Source: CAYSSJ01 sp964433675 (GTDB lineage Bacteria > Cloacimonadota > Cloacimonadia > Cloacimonadales > TCS61). From it: 64,000 nucleotides of DNA. The position numbers and the translations under genes are program-made. The notes under the pieces were generated by a model that saw only the letters and a program-made list of their open reading frames with translations, was not told where the DNA came from and made no database searches. Positions 17,627-25,407 of the stretch are shown here, piece by piece (the stretch's first letter is position 1; each line of letters begins with the position of its first letter). The stretch covers positions 62,001 to 126,000 of the forward strand of contig CAYSSJ010000006.1 of assembly GCA_964433675.1 (NCBI GenBank), read 5' to 3'.

Positions 17627-17756
17627 ATGACCGCTAACGGTCGAGTGTGTGTGCCGTAATGGATAACGGAGCAGTTACCTGCCCTTCCTTAATTGTTCTT
17701 CTGGATAAGCTGTTGAAGAAGCCATACTACTGACTTCATAACATAGGTTAGTTATT
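17627..17756 (-). repeat. attC-like element G (degenerate)
   Basis: The left end (17627-17638) repeats exactly the ATGACCGCTAAC of palindrome F, with AAC at 17636-17638. The right end has GTTAG at 17747-17751. I cannot see a convincing long stem between them, so one arm may be degraded or misassigned. Confidence 0.38.
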
Positions 17757-18227
17757 CTATGCTTGTGGTTCAAGAACGAATACTATCTCATCCCAAGCGA
17801 TTTCTCCTGTTTTTACAAACCCCAGTTTTTCACATAACCGGATCATGTTTTCATTATTAGGTTCGATACTTGTATAAATAGCGGTGTTAGGATAGTCGGT
17901 ATGCAACTTTTCTATAAGTAATAGAATAGCCGCTCCACCATATCCTTTGCGCTGTTCATCTTCAGCGATCATTAAACGACTCATCATAAGGCGTCGGTCT
18001 CCTACTTTATCAGCAAACGAGTTATCCCAATCATACATAAGGAACCCGACAATGCTGTCATTATCCCCAACTATAGCCATGGGATAACATTCATCCATGA
18101 ATGTTGATTCTATTATTGAATACCAATTAGGAGCAACAAAACCTTCCTGCTCACTGCTAACTTCAAGATCACATACCTCTTCCCAGTTATCTGCATCAAT
18201 TGGTATTAGTTTAACTTTATTCATCAT
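17757..18227 (-). CDS. GNAT family N-acetyltransferase
   Basis: About 156 residues with the GNAT acetyl-CoA loop: SRLMIAEDEQRKGYGGAAIL (Q/RxxGxG/A type) near residues 85-104. It is followed by LLIEKLHTDYP and the C-terminal NENMIRLCEKLGFVKTGEI signature. Similar proteins include spermidine and aminoglycoside-type acetyltransferases; the substrate is not predictable. Several in-frame Met codons are clustered, and I prefer the ATG at 18227 after GGAAAGG, though 18224 or 18233 are possible. GNATs are typical integron-cassette cargo. Confidence 0.88.
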   Translation of the reverse strand: MMNKVKLIPIDADNWEEVCDLEVSSEQEGFVAPNWYSIIESTFMDECYPMAIVGDNDSIVGFLMYDWDNSFADKVGDRRLMMSRLMIAEDEQRKGYGGAAILLLIEKLHTDYPNTAIYTSIEPNNENMIRLCEKLGFVKTGEIAWDEIVFVLEPQA

Positions 18228-18255
18228 ATCCATCCTTTCCAAAATAAGTCTAGTT

Positions 18256-18310
18256 GTACTAACGAAAAAAGCAAAGATTGCTTATCACGACTACCTATGC
18301 TATGTTGCCT
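18256..18310 (-). repeat. attC-like element H (short, weak)
   Basis: End triplets are AAC at 18261-18263 and GTT at 18304-18306, with a perfect hairpin of AAGCAA (18269-18274) and TTGCTT (18278-18283) inside. At about 55 bp it is at the lower limit for an attC site, and the outer arms pair poorly. Confidence 0.33.
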
Positions 18311-18322
18311 GTTGTTTGTCTA

Positions 18323-18619
18323 TTATTTCTCAAGTGAATTTCTAAAATCATTAGCTCTTTTGTAGAAATCTTCATCTTCACCAAATTCCATAATTCTTGC
18401 CACTTTTCCGTTACAAACTTTACAGTTTCCTACAATCATAATATCATTTAGAGAATCCAATACATATTCTTTGATTTCTATTCCTTTTTCGCAAATACCT
18501 CTACAAGTAGAACAATAAACATTATGATTCACGATGAAGTCCAAACTTTTTTTTTGCTTATAATTTAGTAATATGTTAAGCTGAAACTTATTAATCCTAA
18601 TTTCTTTCGGCCTTTTCAT
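18323..18619 (-). CDS. Zinc-ribbon-like protein, copy 2 of 2
   Basis: The 98-residue protein is almost identical to the one at 15172-15468. It keeps both CxxC pairs (CSTC, CKVC). The five differences (K8R, L9I, A16I, D20Y, K97E) lie mostly in the N-terminal helix. The shared nucleotide sequence extends slightly past the gene on its upstream side (TTTGGYAAATTA). It is the first gene of the island on the minus strand, and the right direct repeat begins only about 23 bases upstream. Why a small array should keep two copies is unclear; recent duplication or repeated capture are both possible. Confidence 0.7.
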   Translation of the reverse strand: MKRPKEIRINKFQLNILLNYKQKKSLDFIVNHNVYCSTCRGICEKGIEIKEYVLDSLNDIMIVGNCKVCNGKVARIMEFGEDEDFYKRANDFRNSLEK

Positions 18620-18642
18620 TATATCTCCTTTGGCAAATTATG

Positions 18643-18742
18643 GCTCATCTAAATTTTTAGTTGATACATTTTTAGTTTTCAAGTCTGCCACCATAATTCT
18701 GCATCTTTTTCCCCTTGTCACCTATTTTTTTCCATTCCATAT
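18643..18742. repeat. Right copy of the direct repeat bracketing the cassette island
   Basis: This is the counterpart of 10624-10726 in the same orientation, with an identical 25-bp core at 18686-18710 and shared flanks. It lies immediately upstream of the zinc-ribbon copy 2 gene and contains no gene. Confidence 0.75.
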
Positions 18743-18750
18743 TTCACACT

Positions 18751-19418
18751 GCTATAGCAACTTACACTAAAATATTTTCATCCGCTTTTCGCAAGTAAAT
18801 ACAGCTTCGCCTCGTGACTTGCACAAATTTTTTGAAAAAACAGACATCTTCCAAAAAACTGTGAAGACGAGAATTGGGGCACTGGTAATTCTGCCAAAAT
18901 AAATGTCAATCATTTTCTTTCTGTATAACATCCGAGAGAATTTAACTGCCGAAAGCACTTAGAGCTGAAAGCAGTTTTAAGTGATGAGTAATGAGTTTTT
19001 GAGAGAAGCAGGAAGAAAACTTAGCTAAAAGCTATAAGCTATAAGGGATAGGTGATCCTTCTTCGCCTAACAGGCTTCGAAGGACACTGTATGTGATGCG
19101 GAAAGACAGGCGTAATGACGTACATGTGTCGCCCTGCCTGCCATTTCGTAGTAAAACGAAGGATGGAGTGATCCCGATTTTTCGGGATTGTATCGAAGGG
19201 TGACAAATAAAATACCGCACTTACTAAGTTCACACTTCGATACGCTCCGGCTTACGCCGAAGCTACTCAGTGTGACAAGCTTCTGACCTCTAAACCCTAA
19301 ACTCTAAACTGCATCCTTGTCCTCCGTAGCCTCCCGAAGCATTTGCGAAGGGAGGCGAAGGAGGATTGCTACTCTTCCAATAAATCCTATTCTCCCAGCG
19401 CTCATCTGCAAAAATCGT
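18751..19418. other. Gene-free mosaic of hairpins and short repeats
   Basis: No convincing gene is seen; short open frames here lack ribbon-like coding bias and good start sites. Three palindromes are visible: CCTTCTTCGCCT...AGGCTTCGAAGG at 19057-19083; a 7-bp ATCCCGA/TCGGGAT hairpin with a four-base loop at 19171-19188; and TCCTCC..GCCTCCC / GGGAGGC..GGAGGA at 19320-19365. There is also a telomere-like heptamer run (CTCTAAA, CCCTAAA, CTCTAAA) at about 19288-19308. AGTGATGAGTAATGAG and AAGCTATAAGCTATAAG show further short duplications. Confidence 0.7.
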
Positions 19419-19446
19419 TTGACATATATGACAAGAAACTTATTTG
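19419..19446 (+). promoter_or_regulatory. Possible promoter of the PLP enzyme-thrC operon
   Basis: TTGACA at 19419-19424 is followed after 16 bases by TATTTG at 19441-19446, a good -35 and a weak -10. The ribosome-binding site AAGGAG is at 19466-19471, six bases before the ATG. Confidence 0.4.
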
Positions 19447-19477
19447 TTGATAAATTCTAAGAATTAAGGAGAATGTT

Positions 19478-20938
19478 ATGGATGGGAAACAGCGTTATTT
19501 GAAAGCGGCAAAAGAGGCGATGGCGTGGATGCAAGAACAACGAGTTAAGATGCGAAAGTGTAAATTCGACACTATTGCGGTGCATGGACTTTATTCTATG
19601 CAAGAAGCATTGGATTTCAATCAGGGTTCTATCATCGAGCCTATATATTTATCTACTTCCCAGGGTTATAGAGATGCAGATGAGATGGAGCTGGCTCTGG
19701 ATTATCAGATCCCCACTTGGTGCTATGCTCGCATCGCCAATCCGAGTATGTATTATTTAGAAGGTTTGCTGGCACTTTTGGAAGAGTACAAATCCGGCAT
19801 GGAGTCCTCTTGTCTGGTTACATCTTCCGGTATGTCTGCTATCCGAGCGGTAGTAGAGGAATTTCTTCATCCCGATCCAAACGATCCTTCCCGTCCGCGC
19901 AATTTTGTAGCTACTTCTCAGGTTTACGGCGGCACCTATCAGCTTTTCTCCGTGCGCAAGGAAGCCGAAGGCGGCTGCGAATGGCGCAAAGTGATAAATT
20001 CTAATGACATCAACGAATGGGAATCTCTCATCGATGAGAATACACGTTTTCTCTATGGTGAGTTACCGAGTAACCCGACATTGGCTTTCTTTGATATAGA
20101 GCAAGTAGCCGCTGTGGCGCACAAGCACGGCATTCCGCTCATTGTAGATTCCACCGTTGCTACTCCAGCTCTGATGCGTCCGCTGGCACATGGCGCTGAT
20201 ATTGTTATTCATTCTGTTACCAAATCACTCTGCTCTGCCGGTTTTGCCACTGCCGGAGCTATCATAGCTCGCAAGAATATCCCCGCACGAGTAGATAATG
20301 ACAACCTGAAAGCCGATTTCTGTACCTATCTCAAACTGCTCCCCGGTCGCGATTATGGTGCCAATCTCTCCCCTATCGTCTGTAATCTGATCATAAACGA
20401 AGTTCGCACTATCAGGATGAAAATGGATGCTATGTCCGATAATACCATGAAAGTCGCGGAGTACTTGGCAAAACACAAACATATCGAAAAAGTTAATTAT
20501 CTCGGCTTAGAGAATCATGACCTGCACCAAGTCGCTAAAAAGTATATGTACCTTGTCGATGCCGAACATGACGATAAATATGGTAAGCCGATTAACCGTT
20601 ATGGACATCTGATGTCTTTCGAAGTAAAAGGTGGAGCCGAGAATGCACGCATAGTTTTCGATAATCTCAGCACTATCTGGCGCGCTACCGATCTGGGCAG
20701 GATCAAATCCGTAGCTACCATCCCAGCTATCTCGACTCATTCACAGCAAGGTGAAGAGGGCAGAAAACTTGCCGCTATCCCGTCCAACCTGATAAGATTG
20801 AGTGTAGGTGCCGAACATCCGGACGATACCATAAAAGACCTCGAAAAAGCCTTAGCCGTCTTAGACGGTAAAAAACTAAAACACGACTCTCCGAACTATT
20901 CCGCCGGTGGAGCTTCGTCCGCAAGATTAAGAAAATAA
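19478..20938 (+). CDS. Cys/Met metabolism PLP-dependent enzyme
   Basis: The 486-residue protein belongs to the cystathionine gamma-synthase / methionine gamma-lyase fold. Motifs seen: YARIANPSMYYLEGLLALLE, the cofactor-contacting SSGMSAIRAV, PSNPTLAFFDIE, and IVDSTVATPALMRPLAHGAD. The PLP lysine lies in HSVTKSL at about residue 248. The C-terminal part has the NLIRLSVGAEHPDD signature. It could be a cystathionine synthase or lyase, an O-acetylhomoserine sulfhydrylase or a methionine gamma-lyase; sequence alone does not decide. An N-terminal helical extension of about 30 residues precedes the core. It is the first gene of the operon with thrC and a homoserine-kinase candidate, so homoserine-derived amino-acid metabolism is likely. 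Confidence 0.88.
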   Translation: MDGKQRYLKAAKEAMAWMQEQRVKMRKCKFDTIAVHGLYSMQEALDFNQGSIIEPIYLSTSQGYRDADEMELALDYQIPTWCYARIANPSMYYLEGLLALLEEYKSGMESSCLVTSSGMSAIRAVVEEFLHPDPNDPSRPRNFVATSQVYGGTYQLFSVRKEAEGGCEWRKVINSNDINEWESLIDENTRFLYGELPSNPTLAFFDIEQVAAVAHKHGIPLIVDSTVATPALMRPLAHGADIVIHSVTKSLCSAGFATAGAIIARKNIPARVDNDNLKADFCTYLKLLPGRDYGANLSPIVCNLIINEVRTIRMKMDAMSDNTMKVAEYLAKHKHIEKVNYLGLENHDLHQVAKKYMYLVDAEHDDKYGKPINRYGHLMSFEVKGGAENARIVFDNLSTIWRATDLGRIKSVATIPAISTHSQQGEEGRKLAAIPSNLIRLSVGAEHPDDTIKDLEKALAVLDGKKLKHDSPNYSAGGASSARLRK

Positions 20939-20954
20939 GACATGGAGAGCATAG

Positions 20955-22307
20955 ATGCTTTATTATTCCACTAACAAAAAGGCAGCCAAAGTCCGCTTCC
21001 CCGACGCTTTGCTAAAAGGCTTAGCTGAAGATGGCGGGCTTTATATGCCCGAATCTATCCCATCGATAGATATTTCCGAAATCAGAGCTATGAAAGATAT
21101 GGACTATACCGATATCGCTTTTAGAGTGGTAAACAAATTCCTCGCCGATGAGATACCGGACGCCGAGCTTAAACGCCTTATCGATGATGCCTACAACTAT
21201 GCTGTCCCGTTGGAAAAGGTGACAGAGAGACAATATGTGATGCGACTCGATCAGGGTCCTACCGCTTCCTTCAAAGATTTTGCCGCCAGATTGATGGGCA
21301 GATTGATGCAATATTATCTGAAGATAAATAACCGCGAACTGCTCATTCTCACTGCCACTTCGGGTGATACAGGTAGCGCTATCGCAAATGCATTTTACGG
21401 GTTGGATAACATCAAGGTAGTAGTCCTCTTCCCCAAACTTGAAGTTACAGCCAGACAGCGCAAACAGATGACCACTCTCGGCAGGAATATCGAGATCATC
21501 TCGATAGAAGGGAAATTCGATGACTGTCAAGCTCTGGTCAAACGTGCCTTCAGAGACCCGAAGTTGGAACATCTGGGACTATCGTCTGCAAATTCTATCA
21601 ATATCGGAAGACTCCTGCCGCAGACTGTATACTACTTCTATGCCTATGCCAAGCTATTCGAGCAACATTCTGAAGAGATCGTCTTTAGTGTGGCATCGGG
21701 TAATTTCGGTGATTTGATGGGTGGGTTGATAGCCAAACAGATGGGACTGCCGATACACAGATTCGTCGTAGCTACCAATGAAAACGACGAATTCCCACGC
21801 TATGTGGAAACCGGTAAGTATCAGACCATCTCCCCATCCAAAAACTGTATTTCCAGTGCGATGAATGTGGGGCATCCCAGCAATGTGGCACGGCTTATCG
21901 ACCTCTATGACGGTGATATGAACGAAAATGGAGAAATTCTGAAACAAGCGGACTTAAACAAGATCAGGCGGGATATATATGCTGTCAGCATCACTGATAA
22001 GAAGACGGAAGCTACTATCAGCAGCGAATGGAAAAAGCATAAACTCTTGTTGGAACCGCATGGAGCTGCGGGTTGGGCCGGTCTGATGCACTATCTAAAA
22101 GAGCATCCACAAGAACAAAAGCGTCTCTGTGTATCGCTGGAGACTGCTCATCCGGCTAAATTCCCCGAAAAGATCCGTGAATTGCTTCAGTTCGATCCCC
22201 AGCTACCACCTTCCCTCAAAGGTTTGGAAGAAAAAGAGGAGTTCATCGTAGCGATGGATTTTGACTATCATTCTTTTGCAAATTATCTTTTGGAGAATTA
22301 TTCATGA
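20955..22307 (+). CDS. thrC: Threonine synthase
   Basis: The enzyme converts O-phosphohomoserine to threonine using PLP. Residues 1-100 carry the typical N-terminal domain (YYSTNKKAAKVRFPDALLKG, AEDGGLYMPE). The PLP lysine is in QGPTASFKDFAARLM near residue 104. The phosphate-binding loop TATSGDTGSAIANA follows, then the conserved PKLEVTARQRKQM and SASGNFGDLMGGLIA-like region. At 450 residues it is a fold-type II threonine synthase of the usual length. The start has GGAGAG upstream, 16 bases after the PLP gene. Its stop overlaps the next start by four bases. Confidence 0.96.
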   Translation: MLYYSTNKKAAKVRFPDALLKGLAEDGGLYMPESIPSIDISEIRAMKDMDYTDIAFRVVNKFLADEIPDAELKRLIDDAYNYAVPLEKVTERQYVMRLDQGPTASFKDFAARLMGRLMQYYLKINNRELLILTATSGDTGSAIANAFYGLDNIKVVVLFPKLEVTARQRKQMTTLGRNIEIISIEGKFDDCQALVKRAFRDPKLEHLGLSSANSINIGRLLPQTVYYFYAYAKLFEQHSEEIVFSVASGNFGDLMGGLIAKQMGLPIHRFVVATNENDEFPRYVETGKYQTISPSKNCISSAMNVGHPSNVARLIDLYDGDMNENGEILKQADLNKIRRDIYAVSITDKKTEATISSEWKKHKLLLEPHGAAGWAGLMHYLKEHPQEQKRLCVSLETAHPAKFPEKIRELLQFDPQLPPSLKGLEEKEEFIVAMDFDYHSFANYLLENYS

Positions 22308-23506
22308 AATCTATAATCATACTCGGAGACGGAATGGCGGATTATCGTATCGAAACTCTTGAGAACAAGACACCGCTGATGGCAGCCGAAAAACCAAATA
22401 TAGATAAATTGGCTAAACTCGGAGCTAGCGGTTTACTGAAGACGGTGCCGGACGATATGCCCCCCGGCTCGGAAGTGGCTAATATGGCAGTTTTGGGCTA
22501 TGATGTGCAAAAAGTCTATCAAGGTAGAGGTGTGTTGGAAGCAGCAGCTATGGGAGTAGAGTTGCATGCCGATGATCTGGCTATGCGTTGCAATCTGATC
22601 TGTCTGCAAGGTAAGAACATCAAAAACCACTCTGCCGGACATATATCAACCGAAGAAGCACATGAACTGATCGAAGCTCTGAATTACGAATTTGAAGACG
22701 ATGACATCCGCTTTTACCCTGGTGTGAGCTATCGGCATCTGCTGGTGCTCAAGCAGGGTAATCCTAATATAAAACTCACACCGCCACACGATGTGCCCGG
22801 CAAACCTTGGCGCGAGTATCTGCCACAAGCAAAAGCGGATGAAGCAGATTCAACCGCCAAACTGCTTACCGATCTTATCCTGCGCTCACATGCTGTTTTG
22901 GAAGACCATCCCATAAATAAAAAGCGACGGGCTAACGGTAAAGATCCGGCGAATTCAGTTTGGTTCTGGTCGGCAGGCACAAAACCACAGATGCAGACCT
23001 ACCAAGAGATGTATGGCAAAAGCGGAGCTGTGATCTCAGCAGTCGATCTGCTCCACGGAATCGGAGTTTATGCCGGTTTCAAAGTGATCCATGTGGAAGG
23101 CGCTACCGGACTTTATGATACGAATTATGAAGGGAAAGTTAAAGCTGCTCTGGAAGCATTAGAAGAAGTGGATCTAATCTATCTGCATATCGAAGCAGCC
23201 GATGAAGCCGGACACGAAGGTGATGCCGAGCTGAAAGTGAAATGCATCGAAGCTCTCGACCAGAGAGTGGTAAAACCGATAATGCAAGCTACCATAAACG
23301 GACATGAACCGATAGCTATCGCTCTGTTGCCCGACCATCCCACTCCCTGCTCGCTTCGAACCCATACCCACGATCCGGTGCCTTTCGTTATCTACAAACC
23401 CGGCACACCGACCGATAGTGTGGAACACTACGACGAGGAAAGCGTGAAAAACGGTGCCTATGGACTAATAGAAAACGGCGAGTTTATCAGGAAATTGTTT
23501 GAATAG
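22304..23506 (+). CDS. Phosphoglycerate-mutase-like protein, putative homoserine kinase
   Basis: The 400-residue protein belongs to the alkaline-phosphatase-like, cofactor-independent phosphoglycerate mutase superfamily. It shows IILGDGMADYRIETLENKTPL (metal-binding Asp), PPGSEVANMAVLGYD with the Ser nucleophile, HIEAADEAGHEGD and LLPDHPTPCSLRTHTHDPVP with metal ligands. A sub-branch of this family (TIGR02535) has been proposed to act as homoserine kinase in organisms without ThrB. The four-base overlap with thrC, whose substrate such a kinase would make, strongly favours that role. Plain ApgM mutase activity remains the alternative. Confidence 0.82.
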   Translation: MKSIIILGDGMADYRIETLENKTPLMAAEKPNIDKLAKLGASGLLKTVPDDMPPGSEVANMAVLGYDVQKVYQGRGVLEAAAMGVELHADDLAMRCNLICLQGKNIKNHSAGHISTEEAHELIEALNYEFEDDDIRFYPGVSYRHLLVLKQGNPNIKLTPPHDVPGKPWREYLPQAKADEADSTAKLLTDLILRSHAVLEDHPINKKRRANGKDPANSVWFWSAGTKPQMQTYQEMYGKSGAVISAVDLLHGIGVYAGFKVIHVEGATGLYDTNYEGKVKAALEALEEVDLIYLHIEAADEAGHEGDAELKVKCIEALDQRVVKPIMQATINGHEPIAIALLPDHPTPCSLRTHTHDPVPFVIYKPGTPTDSVEHYDEESVKNGAYGLIENGEFIRKLFE

Positions 23507-23615
23507 ACAGGAATTCACCATCTATCAGAACAATTTTACCAAATCTCAAAGTTTACATAATATGATTATCGGCGGGAGCGAGATTTTCTGATCGATTCAA
23601 ATATCTTCCGGTCTC

Positions 23616-24389
23616 TCATTCTTCTGATAAAGAAGTCTCAGCCTCCTTCCATTTCCTCTGAATCTTCATCAAACCCCACAAACCGACTAATGCTAAGAAG
23701 ACAAAGACAAGCTCCAATATCCACCAACCTGTCATGGTTAGCTCATCCACTCCGTAAGCCAAATGAATGTAGGCAGCAATGGCATCAACCACCGTTTTAT
23801 ATAGAAATGAGAGCCAGAACCATTTCCACATTTTGGTGATGAAAGCATAGACTATCAATATAGTGGAAAAGAGATGAATGACGATAGCCGCCGCTCTTTC
23901 TACGATCGGTATTGGTATATGCCACAATGACTCAGGCGGGCGGATAGCTTCCAAAACATCTTGCGGTAAAACCTCCGGAAAGAATGCTACCAGAGACACG
24001 CTAATTAATGATCCTAGTCCCAGAAGTAAAGCTTCTACTGCCCCAAATCCGATGCCATACCCGACAGCATCTTCCCAATTTGCTTTCCTCAAACTGCTAA
24101 CAACATAAATCAATCCCAGTACAATACCACACTCGAATATCCCTGTTAATAGCCCCACATAGATCCAAGCCAAAGGTCCGGCTAAACCGACAGGAAGTTG
24201 ATTTTCCAAAAAATTGATGATCGGCGCATTCAGAGATACTGCCCAAGCGAATTTTAATGCTACGGCTATTATCCACGCCAAAGCTCCCCAGCTGAAATAT
24301 TTATAGGCAGTGTTTTTTTTCCAATAAAGAATTGGGAATAGTGCAACTATGATCATGCCGATCCCGGATAATAGAAATAACTGATCCAT
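23616..24389 (-). CDS. YhfC family intramembrane glutamic protease-like protein
   Basis: The 257-residue protein has about seven hydrophobic helices. The arrangement resembles the YhfC family, related to PrsW and CPBP membrane proteases: GYGIGFGAVEALLLGLG with a possible catalytic Glu, then IPIPIVERAAAIVIHLFSTI and KTVVDAIAAYIHLAYG. The function is unknown in general. AAGGAG precedes the ATG at 24389. It heads no obvious operon, and the downstream neighbour on the other strand ends at 23506. Confidence 0.72.
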   Translation of the reverse strand: MDQLFLLSGIGMIIVALFPILYWKKNTAYKYFSWGALAWIIAVALKFAWAVSLNAPIINFLENQLPVGLAGPLAWIYVGLLTGIFECGIVLGLIYVVSSLRKANWEDAVGYGIGFGAVEALLLGLGSLISVSLVAFFPEVLPQDVLEAIRPPESLWHIPIPIVERAAAIVIHLFSTILIVYAFITKMWKWFWLSFLYKTVVDAIAAYIHLAYGVDELTMTGWWILELVFVFLALVGLWGLMKIQRKWKEAETSLSEE

Positions 24390-24434
24390 ATTATCAATCT
24401 CCTTATCTTACTTGCAAATCTTATCTTTTTCTAC

Positions 24435-24884
24435 TCAATATCCATACACTCCCCGATTGAGTCCGTCACGGATAGCAGAGATGATCTTCGAGCTTCTGAT
24501 AGTTGCGCTGGTATAGCCCGCTACTTCTGTGCGGACAATATCTTCCGGACTGTAAAGATCTCTCAGGTGAACATTGATATCTTTGCCGATCAGATGCTCC
24601 AGCGCTTCCTTGTATTGCTGTATCACCGATTTGTACGGTTCCTGCTCGGCTTCCAGATGATAATTATCATCACGCCTAAGATACCTAAATCCTGCTGCTG
24701 TAACGATATTGTCTTCGAGTGTAAACTGCACATTCACCTGAATTGCATCTTTGTCGATAAACACTCCCCGATAGGTACCGTCTTCATAATCATACGCTAT
24801 TTCTCTTTGAGCCGGGCGAACGATTAAAAAGACCACCAGCGCTATCAATATGATCACTACGAGCATTCCTAATCCTTGTTTCAT
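24435..24884 (-). CDS. FMN-binding-domain-like membrane-anchored protein
   Basis: The 149-residue protein has one N-terminal transmembrane anchor (about residues 5-23). A domain resembling FMN_bind follows: DGTYRGVFIDKDAIQVNVQF and, near the end, VAGYTSATIRSSKIISAI. The latter takes the place of the SGAT-type motif where flavin can be covalently attached through a Thr/Ser. The canonical Gly of that motif is not obvious, so flavin binding is uncertain. AAAGGAGG precedes the start. The TspO gene lies 30 bases upstream on the same strand. Confidence 0.62.
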   Translation of the reverse strand: MKQGLGMLVVIILIALVVFLIVRPAQREIAYDYEDGTYRGVFIDKDAIQVNVQFTLEDNIVTAAGFRYLRRDDNYHLEAEQEPYKSVIQQYKEALEHLIGKDINVHLRDLYSPEDIVRTEVAGYTSATIRSSKIISAIRDGLNRGVYGY

Positions 24885-24914
24885 AACTATTCCTCCTTTA
24901 TCATTGATCTCACT

Positions 24915-25385
24915 CTAATTCAAATAAGCAATGGCGAAATTTAGCACTGCTGCGAAACTCACCCAAAGGATATAAGGAACCAGCAGATAAGCGGCAAGTT
25001 TTTGTAAGCGGTAGAAGTATTTTATCGTCAGCGCTATCAATATCCAAAGCACGATGATCTCCGCAAAGGCAAGCCAGGTAAGTTTCAAGCCGAAGAAGAT
25101 GATCGACCAGAGGGCATTTAGCACTAACTGTATGATGAAAAAAGTGATTGCCAGTTTTTTAGTCTGTCCGCGCTCAGCTTTCTGCCAGACGAGATACAGC
25201 GCTATCCCGATCAGCAAGTATAGCAAAGTCCACACCGGTGCAAACAGCCAATCGGGCGGATTGAACACCGGTTTTTCTAATGTCGGATACCAGTTTGCCA
25301 CCGCCGGTGCGGTAAAAAGCGAGCCGATCACACCGGCAAGCTGACATACCACTATCGCTATCAACAGTTTGATAATTTTCGGCAT
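24915..25385 (-). CDS. tspO: TspO/MBR family protein
   Basis: The 156-residue five-helix membrane protein has typical TspO features: WYPTLEKPVFNPPDWLFAPV with tryptophans and prolines at the entrance of the pocket, LNALWSIIFFGLKLTWLAF, and YILWVSFAAVLNFAIAYLN at the end. TspO proteins bind tetrapyrroles and sterol-like ligands and are linked to oxidative or light stress. AAGGAG lies before the ATG. The gene follows TldE on the same strand with a 22-base gap. Confidence 0.92.
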   Translation of the reverse strand: MPKIIKLLIAIVVCQLAGVIGSLFTAPAVANWYPTLEKPVFNPPDWLFAPVWTLLYLLIGIALYLVWQKAERGQTKKLAITFFIIQLVLNALWSIIFFGLKLTWLAFAEIIVLWILIALTIKYFYRLQKLAAYLLVPYILWVSFAAVLNFAIAYLN

Positions 25386-25407
25386 TTTAATCTCCTTATT
25401 CCCAAAT

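Noticed and set aside
10600..18750. CRISPR array
   Set aside because: The repeats here are long, different palindromes between genes, or 14-bp tandem units without spacers. No cas genes are present.
18767..18958. 63-codon minus-strand open frame
   Set aside because: No ribosome-binding site and no family similarity. The sequence lies in the gene-free mosaic and ends at an island repeat border.
19032..19233. Two overlapping minus-strand open frames of 62-64 codons
   Set aside because: They run through hairpins and low-complexity repeats, have no ribosome-binding site and show no recognisable protein features.
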